Assembly: GCA_944380945.1 (NCBI GenBank)
Contig: CALWJG010000041.1
Location: 1 to 11,386, forward strand
DNA: 11,386 nt
Reading direction: 5' to 3'
Source of the DNA: an uncultured Agathobaculum sp.
GTDB taxonomy: Bacteria; Bacillota; Clostridia; Oscillospirales; Butyricicoccaceae
Shown here: piece by piece, positions 6,304 to 11,386 of the stretch
Layout of the letters: each line of letters opens with the position of its first letter
Numbering within the stretch: the stretch's first letter is position 1
Notes under the pieces: model-generated
Database searches by the model: none
What the model saw: only the letters and a program-made list of their open reading frames with translations
What the model was told of the DNA's origin: nothing
Program-made: the position numbers and the translations under genes

Positions 6304-6572
6304 TGGTAACAATCCAATCATCCAAAGATGATGAGGGAGACAGTAGGGTCGTTTCCGAACCCACAGCGAGCCGGGGCATGGTGTGAGCCCGGCGGCAGTA
6401 GGACGACGCCGAATATCACTCCGGAGTTGCAGCCCGAAACCCTGCGGGGAGTAGGTGCTGACGGTTTTTCCCCGTTACAGGAAACGCGTATGTTGGTATG
6501 CAGTAACGGGTGGTAGAACGAACGCTTTTGCAGGCTTTCGTCCCTTTACGGGGGACGGAAGCCTTTTCTTTT
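6304..6572 (+). ncRNA. T-box riboswitch leader, apparent isoleucine specifier (ATC)
   Basis: This leader senses uncharged tRNA and lets transcription continue when the amino acid is short. Stem I: GGAG (6336-6339) pairs with CTCC (6419-6422), GTCGT (6349-6353) with ACGAC (6403-6407), and CCGGG (6371-6375) with CCCGG (6388-6392). The AGCGAG and GGTG distal motifs are in their usual places. Between the two lower helices lies the specifier loop: AGTA on the 5' side and GAATATCA (6411-6418) opposite. The codon abutting the conserved A is ATC (6415-6417), isoleucine. Stem II region: 6430-6460 with GAGTAGG. Antiterminator: GTAACGGG (6503-6510) with CCCTTTAC (6542-6549, one mismatch), a 7-nt bulge TGGTAGA (6511-6517), and ACGAA (6518-6522) with TTCGT (6537-6541). 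TGGT in the bulge fits an ACCA end, in line with the A discriminator of tRNA(Ile). The class is clear; the specifier is an eye reading. Confidence 0.93.
6533..6572 (+). terminator. T-box intrinsic terminator
   Basis: A 12-bp stem (6533-6544 with 6552-6563, one G-U pair) and a 7-nt loop are followed by TTTTCTTTT (6564-6572). Its 5' arm contains the 3' arms of both antiterminator helices, so the two structures exclude each other as expected for a T-box switch. A perfect ribosome site AAGGAGG (6608-6614) for the first structural gene lies downstream. Confidence 0.93.
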
Positions 6573-6621
6573 CATCCGGGCATACGGCACGGGCAATTCG
6601 TTTGGACAAGGAGGAAACAGC

Positions 6622-7197
6622 ATGAAAAACATGGTCGAGATCCGCTGGCACGGCCGCGGCGGGCAGGGCGCCAAGACCGCCTGCCTGCTGCTGGCGGACG
6701 CGGCGTTCGCCTCGGGCAAATATGTGCAGGGCTTCCCGGAATACGGCCCCGAGCGCATGGGCGCGCCCATCACGGCGTACAACCGCATTTCGGACGAGCG
6801 GTGCACCATCCATTCCAACATCTATGAGCCGGACTACGTCGTCGTGGTCGACGAGACGCTGCTGCAGTCGGTCGATGTGACGCACGGGCTCAGCCCCAAG
6901 GGCGCGATCGTCATCAATACGCACAAGTCGCCCGACGAGGTGCGGCCGCTGCTGCGCGGCTACGAGGGCCGCGTGTACACGATCGACGCGCGCGCGATCT
7001 CCGAGCGCACGCTCGGCAAATACTTCCCCAACACGCCCATGCTGGCCGCGATCGTCAAGGTCAGCGGCGTGCTCGACCCGTGGCGGTTCGTATCCGATAT
7101 GGAGGCGTCCTTCAAGCATAAGTTCGCCACCAAGCCGCAGGTCATCGAGGGCAACATGGAGTGCCTGACCCAGTCTCTCAAGGAGGTGCGCGGATAA
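6622..7197 (+). CDS. 2-oxoacid:ferredoxin oxidoreductase, gamma subunit
   Basis: The 191-residue product is the gamma (PorG/domain III) subunit of a four-subunit 2-oxoacid:ferredoxin oxidoreductase, which helps bind CoA. The start IRWHGRGGQGAK with the GRGGQG motif (11-16) and the following FPEYGPERMGAP are diagnostic. It is first in the operon behind the T-box leader, with AAGGAGG 7 nt before the ATG. Its TAA stop shares one base with the delta start (TAATG), so the subunits are probably made by coupled translation. The complex converts 2-oxoacid plus CoA to acyl-CoA, CO2 and reduced ferredoxin, or the reverse. The sequence alone does not tell whether pyruvate, 2-oxobutyrate or a branched 2-oxoacid is preferred; the isoleucine T-box points to the latter two. 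Confidence 0.95.
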   Translation: MKNMVEIRWHGRGGQGAKTACLLLADAAFASGKYVQGFPEYGPERMGAPITAYNRISDERCTIHSNIYEPDYVVVVDETLLQSVDVTHGLSPKGAIVINTHKSPDEVRPLLRGYEGRVYTIDARAISERTLGKYFPNTPMLAAIVKVSGVLDPWRFVSDMEASFKHKFATKPQVIEGNMECLTQSLKEVRG

Positions 7198-7502
7198 TGG
7201 CAAAGTGCGCAAAGGATATCAACGAACAGTCGCCCTGGCAGGACCTGACCCCGGGCGGCGAGATCTACGAGGGCGGCACCGCCCGCCTGACCATGACGGG
7301 CGAGTGGCGCGCCAACATCCCGGTGTGGCACGAAGAGAAGTGCAAGCAGTGCCTGCTGTGCGCCCCGTTCTGCCCGGATTCGTCCATCCCGGTGACGGAC
7401 GGCAAGCGGGCGGATTTTGACTTTGACCACTGCAAGGGCTGCGGCATCTGCTGGAAGGTGTGCCCCTTCGGCGCGATCGACTTTGTGAAGGAGGAAAAGT
7501 GA
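7197..7502 (+). CDS. 2-oxoacid:ferredoxin oxidoreductase, delta (2[4Fe-4S] ferredoxin) subunit
   Basis: This 101-residue ferredoxin-like subunit passes electrons from the TPP site towards external ferredoxin. It has two complete [4Fe-4S] motifs: C49, C52, C55, C59 (CKQCLLCAPFCP) and C79, C82, C85, C89 (CKGCGICWKVCP). The N-terminal 45 residues (WQDLTPGG, then a TGEWRANIPVW segment) match the delta-subunit extension seen in PorD proteins and distinguish it from a free ferredoxin. The ATG overlaps the gamma stop by one base, and its own TGA shares one base with the alpha ATG (TGATG). The longer open frame upstream of 7197 is ignored for that reason. Confidence 0.95.
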   Translation: MAKCAKDINEQSPWQDLTPGGEIYEGGTARLTMTGEWRANIPVWHEEKCKQCLLCAPFCPDSSIPVTDGKRADFDFDHCKGCGICWKVCPFGAIDFVKEEK

Positions 7503-8701
7503 TGAGCATCCGAGAGCGGCTTTCGGGCAACGAGGCGATCGCCTATGCCATGCGCCAGATCAATCCGGACGTGTTCGCGGCTTTCCCCATCACGCCCTCG
7601 ACCGAGATCCCCCAGTATTTTGCGCAGTATGTTGCAAACGGCCAGGTGGATACCGAGTATGTGACGGTCGAGTCCGAGCACTCGTCCATGTCCACCTGCA
7701 TCGGCGCGGAGGCGGCGGGCGTGCGCGCGGTCACAGCGACCTCGTCCTGCGGCCTTGCGTTCATGTATGAGCTGCTGTATGTCGCGGCGTCGGCGCGCCT
7801 GCCGGTGACGCTCGCGTGCGTCAACCGCGCGCTGACCGGCCCGATCAACATCAACAACGACCATTCGGACTCCATGGGCGCGCGCGACGCGGGCTGGATC
7901 CAGCTGTATGCGGAGAACAACCAGGAGGCGTACGACAACTACCTGCAGGCCATGCGCATCGCGGAGACGCCCGACGTGCGCCTGCCGATCATGGTGTGTC
8001 AGGACGGCTTTATCACCTCGCACGCGGTCGAGAACATCCTGCTCGAGGAGGACGACGCGGTCAAGGCGTTCGTGGGCGAATACCACCCCGAGCACGCGCT
8101 GATCGGGCGCGAGACCCCGCTGGCGGTCGGCCCGTACGACGTGTCGCCCTACTATATGGAGCACAAGGTGCAGCAGGCCGAGGCCATGAAGAACGCCAAG
8201 CGCGCCATCCTCGATGTGGCGGCGGACTTTGAAAAGACCTTCGGCCGCAAGTACGGCTTTTTCGAGGAATACCGCATGGAGGACGCCGAGGTCGCCATCG
8301 TGCTGATCGGCTCGACTGCGGGCACGGCCAAGGCGTGCATCGACCAGCTGCGCGCGGCGGGCCGCAAGGTCGGCCTGATCAAGCTGCGCGTGTTCCGCCC
8401 CTTCCCGGGCGAGGAGCTGGCCGAGGCGCTTTCCCATGTCAAGGCGGCGGCAATTATGGACAAGAGCGAGAGCTTTTCCGCCTGCGGCGGCCCGCTGTAC
8501 GCGGAGACCTGCGCGGCGTGTTACGCGCTCGACAGCCGTCCGGTGCTGATCGACGTGGTATACGGTCTGGGCGGCCGCGACGTTGCGACCGAGGACATCG
8601 CCCGCGTGTACGACCATCTGTTCCTGATGGCCGAGAACGGCGGGCAGGGTCCGAAATACATCCACATGGGCCAGCGCAGCAGCGAACAGGAGGTGCTCTG
8701 A
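7502..8701 (+). CDS. 2-oxoacid:ferredoxin oxidoreductase, alpha subunit
   Basis: The 399-residue alpha subunit covers the pyrimidine-binding TPP domain (about 1-230) and the transketolase C-terminal-like domain II (about 255-375). Typical features are GNEAIAYAM, FPITPSTEIPQYFA, the VESEHSSMSTCIGAEAAGVR stretch, and TATSSCGLAFMYELL. The conserved Glu of VESEH in this subunit class activates TPP in the neighbouring beta subunit. Start chosen at 7502 because it shares a base with the delta stop and homology begins there; GGAGG lies just before. It pairs with beta, whose ATG follows one base after its stop. Together the four genes in the order gamma-delta-alpha-beta form the standard heterotetramer of anaerobes. 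Substrate not resolvable by eye; PorA and VorB proteins are close relatives. Confidence 0.95.
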   Translation: MSIRERLSGNEAIAYAMRQINPDVFAAFPITPSTEIPQYFAQYVANGQVDTEYVTVESEHSSMSTCIGAEAAGVRAVTATSSCGLAFMYELLYVAASARLPVTLACVNRALTGPININNDHSDSMGARDAGWIQLYAENNQEAYDNYLQAMRIAETPDVRLPIMVCQDGFITSHAVENILLEEDDAVKAFVGEYHPEHALIGRETPLAVGPYDVSPYYMEHKVQQAEAMKNAKRAILDVAADFEKTFGRKYGFFEEYRMEDAEVAIVLIGSTAGTAKACIDQLRAAGRKVGLIKLRVFRPFPGEELAEALSHVKAAAIMDKSESFSACGGPLYAETCAACYALDSRPVLIDVVYGLGGRDVATEDIARVYDHLFLMAENGGQGPKYIHMGQRSSEQEVL

Positions 8702-8702
8702 C

Positions 8703-9638
8703 ATGGCGTACAATCACAAGAAAGAACTGTCCAAGCCCGAGCGCTTTGTCGGCGGCCATCGCCTGTGCGCGGGCTGCGGCGCGGGTCTGGTGTGCCGCGG
8801 CATGCTGCGCGCGCTCGACGAGGGCGACAAGGCGGTCGTGTGCAACGCGACCTCGTGTCTGGAGGTCTCGTCCTTCCTGTACCCCTACACCGCATGGGAG
8901 GATTCCTACATCCATTCCGCGTTCGAGAACGCGGCCGCGACCTGCGGCGGCGTGGAAGCGGCCTACAACGTATTAAAGCGCAAGGGCAAGCTGGACGACA
9001 CCTACAAATTCCTCGCCATCGGCGGCGATGGCGGCACCTACGACATCGGCTTCCAGTCGCTCTCCGGCGCGATGGAGCGCGGGCACGACATGGTGTATTT
9101 CTGCTACGACAACGAGGCGTACATGAACACCGGCATCCAGCGCTCGTCGTCTACGCCGCGCTTTGCCAGCGCGACCACTACGCCGGCCGGCTCGGTGTCC
9201 GTGGGCAAAAAGCAGAACAAAAAGGATCTGACCGAGATCATGGCCGCGCACAACATCCCCTATGTGGCGCAGACCACCTTCCTCGGCAACTTCAAGGACT
9301 TCCACGAAAAGGCGCACCGCGCGATCTACACCGAGGGGCCGGCGTTCGTCAACGTCATGTCGCCCTGTCCGCGCGGCTGGCAGTATTCGACCGAGCTGCT
9401 GCCCGAGATCTGCAGGATGGCGGTCGAGACCTGCGTCTGGCCGCTGTACGAGGTCATCGAGGGGCGCTGGCACCTGAACTACATGCCGAAAAAGAAGCTG
9501 CCGGTGACCGAGTTTATGAAGCTGCAGGGCCGCTTCAAGCACTGCTTCAAGCCTGGCAACGAGTGGACGCTCGAGGCCGCGCAGCAGTATGTGGACGAGC
9601 AGTGGGAAAAGCTGCTCCACCGCTGCGAGCAGAACTGA
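8703..9638 (+). CDS. 2-oxoacid:ferredoxin oxidoreductase, beta (TPP-binding) subunit
   Basis: The 311-residue beta subunit binds the TPP diphosphate through Mg: GDGGTYDIG (about 108-116) followed by YDNEAYMNTG (135-144), the GDG-(x)n-N signature with D109 and N137. Four cysteines expected to hold the proximal [4Fe-4S] cluster are present: C22 and C25 (LCAGCGAG), C52 (ATSCLEV) and C222 (SPCPRGW). The protein has the full usual length and is intact. AGGAGGTG near the end of the alpha gene serves as ribosome site. It is the last gene of the operon: the TGA stop is followed directly by the inverted-repeat, hairpin-rich element at 9639-9912, whose first hairpin is a likely terminator. Confidence 0.96.
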   Translation: MAYNHKKELSKPERFVGGHRLCAGCGAGLVCRGMLRALDEGDKAVVCNATSCLEVSSFLYPYTAWEDSYIHSAFENAAATCGGVEAAYNVLKRKGKLDDTYKFLAIGGDGGTYDIGFQSLSGAMERGHDMVYFCYDNEAYMNTGIQRSSSTPRFASATTTPAGSVSVGKKQNKKDLTEIMAAHNIPYVAQTTFLGNFKDFHEKAHRAIYTEGPAFVNVMSPCPRGWQYSTELLPEICRMAVETCVWPLYEVIEGRWHLNYMPKKKLPVTEFMKLQGRFKHCFKPGNEWTLEAAQQYVDEQWEKLLHRCEQN

Positions 9639-9643
9639 AAAAC

Positions 9644-9674
9644 AAAACGCAGACACCGATGTGTCTGCGTTTTT
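9644..9674 (+). terminator. Terminator of the oxidoreductase operon (left copy)
   Basis: AAAACGCAGACAC (9644-9656) pairs perfectly with GTGTCTGCGTTTT (9661-9673) around CGAT; the T run is at the foot of the stem. It starts 6 bp after the beta-subunit stop codon. It differs by one base in the core from the hairpin at 9879-9906. Confidence 0.82.
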
Positions 9675-9718
9675 CAGCTTGTCGAAAAAGTTTCCGCGCC
9701 GCAGGCGCATATTGAATA

Positions 9719-9735
9719 GCCGCTCTGTGAGCGGC
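9719..9735. repeat. 7-bp GC-rich hairpin inside the element
   Basis: GCCGCTC (9719-9725) and GAGCGGC (9729-9735) pair around TGT. It directly abuts the next hairpin, which starts at 9736, so the stems could stack. Confidence 0.7.
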
Positions 9736-9768
9736 ATCACAAAATCGAGCTTTGCCCGATTTTGTGAT
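9736..9768. repeat. 12-bp hairpin inside the element
   Basis: ATCACAAAATCG (9736-9747) is exactly complementary to CGATTTTGTGAT (9757-9768), with a 9-nt loop in which GC (9749-9750) and GC (9754-9755) can extend the stem across one mismatch. Confidence 0.85.
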
Positions 9769-9773
9769 ACAAA

Positions 9774-9812
9774 CCGATCAAAAGGGTGCGTTTCCGCACC
9801 ATTTTGTATCGG
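9774..9812. repeat. Imperfect 15-bp hairpin inside the element
   Basis: CCGAT (9774-9778) pairs with ATCGG (9808-9812), AAAA (9780-9783) with TTTT (9802-9805), and GGTGCG (9785-9790) with CGCACC (9795-9800), closed by a TTTC loop. GATACAAA (9766-9773) with TTTGTATC (9803-9810) is an alternative pairing that competes with this stem and with the preceding one. Confidence 0.75.
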
Positions 9813-9817
9813 AACTT

Positions 9818-9841
9818 CGTTTGAAACTGTAGTTTCAAACG
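9818..9841. repeat. Perfect 11-bp hairpin inside the element
   Basis: CGTTTGAAACT (9818-9828) and AGTTTCAAACG (9831-9841) are exact complements separated by GT; an outer T-A pair (9817, 9842) adds a twelfth. Confidence 0.85.
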
Positions 9842-9842
9842 A

Positions 9843-9878
9843 GAGGCTGTTCGAAAAACGTAGTTTTTCGACAGCCTC
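9843..9878. repeat. 16-bp hairpin inside the element, overlapping the right terminal repeat
   Basis: GAGGCTGT (9843-9850) pairs with ACAGCCTC (9871-9878), and CGAAAAAC (9852-9859) with GTTTTTCG (9863-9870), leaving only T9851 bulged and a GTA loop. Its 3' arm is the inner part of the right terminal repeat and is related, inverted, to 9677-9690. Confidence 0.85.
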
Positions 9879-9912
9879 AAACGCAGACACCGACGTGTCT
9901 GCGTTTTGTTTT
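9879..9912. terminator. Bidirectional terminator (right copy) between the operon and the kinase gene
   Basis: AAACGCAGACAC (9879-9890) pairs with GTGTCTGCGTTT (9895-9906) around CGAC. On the plus strand it is followed by TGTTTT after the stem, giving a TTTTGTTTT tract. On the minus strand it lies 23 bp after the kinase stop and is likely that gene's terminator, although its U run is shorter in that direction. Confidence 0.8.
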
Positions 9913-9928
9913 GGGATCGGGCAGGGGA

Positions 9929-10810
9929 TCAATAGAATTCCTTCATATAGTCCAGCACATCCTGCCGGGTGCCGCGGAAGGGACCCGGGGTCTCCATCTT
10001 GAGCGAGACCAGAGCGGTGCAGTAGCGGAGCGCCTGCTCCACGTCCGCATGCTGGCGCTCGGTGATATAGCCGGCGAAGGTGGTGTCGCCGCGGCCGGTG
10101 CGGCCGGACAGATTGCGCGCCTTGATCGGGCAGGTGTAGATCTTATCGCCGTCATAGGCGAGGACCTCGGTGTTGTGGGTGATGAGGACCTCCTTTGCGC
10201 CCCACGAGTGGAGCAGGCGGGCCGCCTCCGCGCGGTCGGTCAGACCGGTCATGATCTCGGCCTCGGCCGCGTCGGTCTTGAGGTAGTCGATCATGGGCAG
10301 GTACTGCTTTTTCTCCGCCCAGTCGTGGAACGCCATGGTCTTGTCCGGCTCGACGTGGCGCAGCATGCACTGCACGTCCAGACCGACCTTGCCGTGGTTG
10401 TGCGCGGCTTCGAGCAGCGCGCCGTCAAAGTCGCCGTAGACCAGACCGGCGAAGTGGTAGACCGCGGTCTTGACGTCCGGCAGCTCGTCAAAGCGGAACG
10501 GGTCGCACACGCCCAGCGAGGTGCAGGCGCGCTTTTCCTTGTCCGCGGTGAAATACTGGTTGCGGATCGAGCAGGTGTGCGCCGAGGGCTTCCAGTACAG
10601 GTCGGCGTTGATGCCGGCAAAACGCTCGGAAACGTCGGCTTCCTCCGGGTTGAGCTTGCAGAAGATCGCGGTTTTCGCGCCGCTGCCCGCGGCGGCAAAG
10701 CCCGAGGCGACAACCGCGCCGCCGACCTCTTTGCGCTCGTTGCCAAGGTGGTCGATGTTGTGGTCCAGCGAGACCGGACCGATCACCATTACGTCATAGC
10801 TTTTTTCCAT
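9929..10810 (-). CDS. PfkB-family carbohydrate kinase
   Basis: The 293-residue protein is a ribokinase/PfkB-fold kinase that should phosphorylate a sugar or nucleoside hydroxyl with ATP in the cytoplasm. It has the N-terminal strand YDVMVIGPVSLD, a GG motif near residues 30-31, a LKTDAAEAEIMTG segment (178-190) equivalent to the family's N-x-x-E motif, and the C-terminal signature GRTGRGDTTFAGYI (236-249). In that signature D242 is the catalytic base and GAGD is changed to GRGD. The substrate is not evident. The ATG at 10810 fits the family start, but the only good ribosome site (GGAG at 10842-10845) is about 31 nt away, with a 6-bp GC hairpin between. It lies 63 bp after mgtC, likely in the same transcript, and is convergent to the oxidoreductase operon. 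Confidence 0.88.
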   Translation of the reverse strand: MEKSYDVMVIGPVSLDHNIDHLGNERKEVGGAVVASGFAAAGSGAKTAIFCKLNPEEADVSERFAGINADLYWKPSAHTCSIRNQYFTADKEKRACTSLGVCDPFRFDELPDVKTAVYHFAGLVYGDFDGALLEAAHNHGKVGLDVQCMLRHVEPDKTMAFHDWAEKKQYLPMIDYLKTDAAEAEIMTGLTDRAEAARLLHSWGAKEVLITHNTEVLAYDGDKIYTCPIKARNLSGRTGRGDTTFAGYITERQHADVEQALRYCTALVSLKMETPGPFRGTRQDVLDYMKEFY

Positions 10811-10838
10811 ATTTGTTCGCGCGCCGGGCAGCGCGCAT
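10794..10838 (-). CDS. Possible 14-codon upstream ORF overlapping the kinase start
   Basis: An ATG at 10838 sits 3 nt behind GGAG and opens a frame reading MRAARRANKYGKKL that stops at 10794, inside the kinase gene and in a different frame. Ribosomes finishing here could restart at the kinase ATG (10810). The peptide is basic and shows no family. It may be only a by-product of the GC palindrome at 10819-10836; treat it as a candidate. Confidence 0.25.
   Translation of the reverse strand: MRAARRANKYGKKL
10819..10836 (-). promoter_or_regulatory. Hairpin between ribosome site and kinase start codon
   Basis: GCGCGC (10819-10824) and GCGCGC (10831-10836) form a 6-bp stem with a 6-nt loop. If folded, it shortens the effective distance from GGAG to the kinase ATG from about 31 to about 12 nt. 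Confidence 0.45.
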
Positions 10839-10873
10839 ACGCTCCTTTCTCTTACAGCCCAATTGCTTGGGGG

Positions 10874-11386
10874 TCATAACTCTTCCACGGACACGACGCC
10901 TTCGATCAGGCTGACGCGCTCGAGCAGCTCCTTGACGCTGCAGCTTTTGTTCAGCCGCAGGGAGAAGATCGCGCAGGCGTTGTGCGCGTCGTTCCCGGCC
11001 GCGCGTGTGATCTCCATGTTCTGCAGCTTGAGCCGCGTGACGCGGAACAGGTAGAGCACGCGCTCCAGAGCCGCCTTGTCCTCATATTCCATGTAGAGAT
11101 TGATCTCGGGCGAATGGTCGAGAATGCGGTATTCCAGCTCGGAAAGGTAGATCTCCGCCAGCAGCACAATGACGGTCGCACAGAGCGCGCCCTCGTAAAA
11201 GCCGCCGCCGATCGCCAGACCGATGATCGCCGCCGCCCACAGGCCGGCTGCGGTCGTCAGGCCCTTGACGCGCTGCTGCCGCGTGACGATGATCGTGCCC
11301 GCGCCGATGAAGCCGATGCCCGCGATGACCTGCGCGCCGAGGCGCGCCATGTCGGTAAAGTAGTGCAGCTCCAGATAGAGGAACTG
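10874..11386 (-). CDS. MgtC/SapB family membrane protein, C-terminal part (5' end outside window)
   Basis: The visible 170 residues run off the window edge in frame (the last visible codons give QFLYLELHYFTD before MARLGAQV). The MgtC signature is clear: ARLGAQVIAGIGFIGAGTII, then VKGLTTAAGLWAAAIIGLAIGGGFY and a further hydrophobic segment, so about three membrane helices are seen. The C-terminal 90 residues (after YRILDHSPEIN) form a soluble ACT-like domain, found in longer MgtC relatives. About 55-65 residues and the first helices are missing. Family members are inner-membrane proteins linked to magnesium limitation, acid stress or ATP synthase control; the role in commensal Firmicutes is not established. 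The ATG at 11350 is internal, not the true start. The stop is 63 bp before the kinase gene. Confidence 0.9.
   Translation of the reverse strand, partial: QFLYLELHYFTDMARLGAQVIAGIGFIGAGTIIVTRQQRVKGLTTAAGLWAAAIIGLAIGGGFYEGALCATVIVLLAEIYLSELEYRILDHSPEINLYMEYEDKAALERVLYLFRVTRLKLQNMEITRAAGNDAHNACAIFSLRLNKSCSVKELLERVSLIEGVVSVEEL

Larger units (their letters stand above)
9639..9912. repeat. Hairpin-rich intergenic element with inverted terminal repeats (MITE-like)
   Basis: These 274 bp between convergent genes begin directly after the oxidoreductase stop. The left end (9639-9690) and the reverse complement of the right end (9863-9912) share AAAACAAAACGCAGACAC, then GTGTCTGCGTTT, then GCT(T)GTCGAAAAA, with a few mismatches and one indel. 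This makes inverted terminal repeats of about 45-50 bp. The interior holds further hairpins at 9696-9708, 9719-9735, 9736-9768, 9774-9812, 9818-9841 and 9843-9878. No reading frame in it looks coding, and no target-site duplication is obvious. It could be a non-autonomous mobile element, or a compound terminator built by duplication of one terminator. The structure is certain; its nature is inferred. Confidence 0.68.

Noticed and set aside
6414..6416. Tyrosine (TAT) as the T-box specifier
   Set aside because: The specifier codon normally abuts the conserved A just before the lower helix; that places ATC at 6415-6417, and TAT would be one base out of register.
7265..8713. 482-residue minus-strand frame opposite the delta and alpha subunits
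   Set aside because: It is a shadow of the plus-strand operon with the same biased composition and no recognisable motif.
9639..9928. CRISPR array or tandem repeats
   Set aside because: The repeats are palindromes of different sequence with no constant spacer length, and the only true repeat pair is inverted and terminal.
10858..10871. CCCAA-TTGC-TTGGG hairpin between mgtC and the kinase gene
   Set aside because: The 5-bp stem is weak and has no T tract, and the 63-bp gap suggests co-transcription.
9911..10879. 322-residue plus-strand frame over the kinase gene
   Set aside because: It is an antisense shadow; the PfkB signature lies on the minus strand.

Overview
The window comes from a GC-rich, strictly anaerobic Firmicute, probably a gut clostridium of the Oscillospirales type. 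That placement is an inference. It rests on strong AGGAGG-type ribosome binding sites, sigma-A promoters, a T-box riboswitch, a spore-type GH18-like protein and a ferredoxin-dependent 2-oxoacid oxidoreductase. I cannot name the genus. Gene content is chromosomal and mostly metabolic; there is no phage, plasmid, CRISPR or tRNA gene.

Layout. (1) 79-753, minus: an OmpR-type response regulator whose receiver domain has lost its phosphorylation residues. (2) 951-1430, plus: a YbaK-type Cys-tRNA(Pro) deacylase with its own promoter; its 3' end overlaps tail-to-tail with (3) 1417-2187, minus: a small cytoplasmic GH18-like protein. (4) 2308-5181, plus: a tightly packed operon of a YqeG HAD phosphatase, an endonuclease IV-like TIM barrel, AroQ and an M24 aminopeptidase. 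(5) 5322-6224, plus: a CobL/CbiT-like protein with an eroded SAM motif, behind a near-consensus extended -10 promoter. (6) 6225-6621: a palindrome, a perfect-consensus promoter (TTGACA, 17 bp, TATAAT) and a complete T-box leader with an apparent isoleucine specifier (ATC). (7) 6622-9638, plus: the four-subunit 2-oxoacid:ferredoxin oxidoreductase operon (gamma, delta, alpha, beta) controlled by that T-box. (8) 9639-9912: an intergenic stretch made almost entirely of hairpins, bounded by inverted copies of a roughly 45-50 bp sequence, like a MITE or a compound terminator element. (9) 9929-10810, minus: a PfkB-family sugar kinase. (10) 10874-11386, minus: the C-terminal part of an MgtC/SapB membrane protein that runs off the window.

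How it fits together. The most informative unit is 6269-9638. An uncharged tRNA(Ile) sensor placed on a 2-oxoacid:ferredoxin oxidoreductase suggests that the enzyme runs in the reductive, carboxylating direction. It would then supply an isoleucine precursor (2-oxobutyrate from propionyl-CoA, or 3-methyl-2-oxovalerate from 2-methylbutyryl-CoA) rather than serving only as a catabolic pyruvate oxidoreductase. The hairpin element at 9639-9912 separates this operon from the convergent kinase gene and probably stops transcription from both sides.
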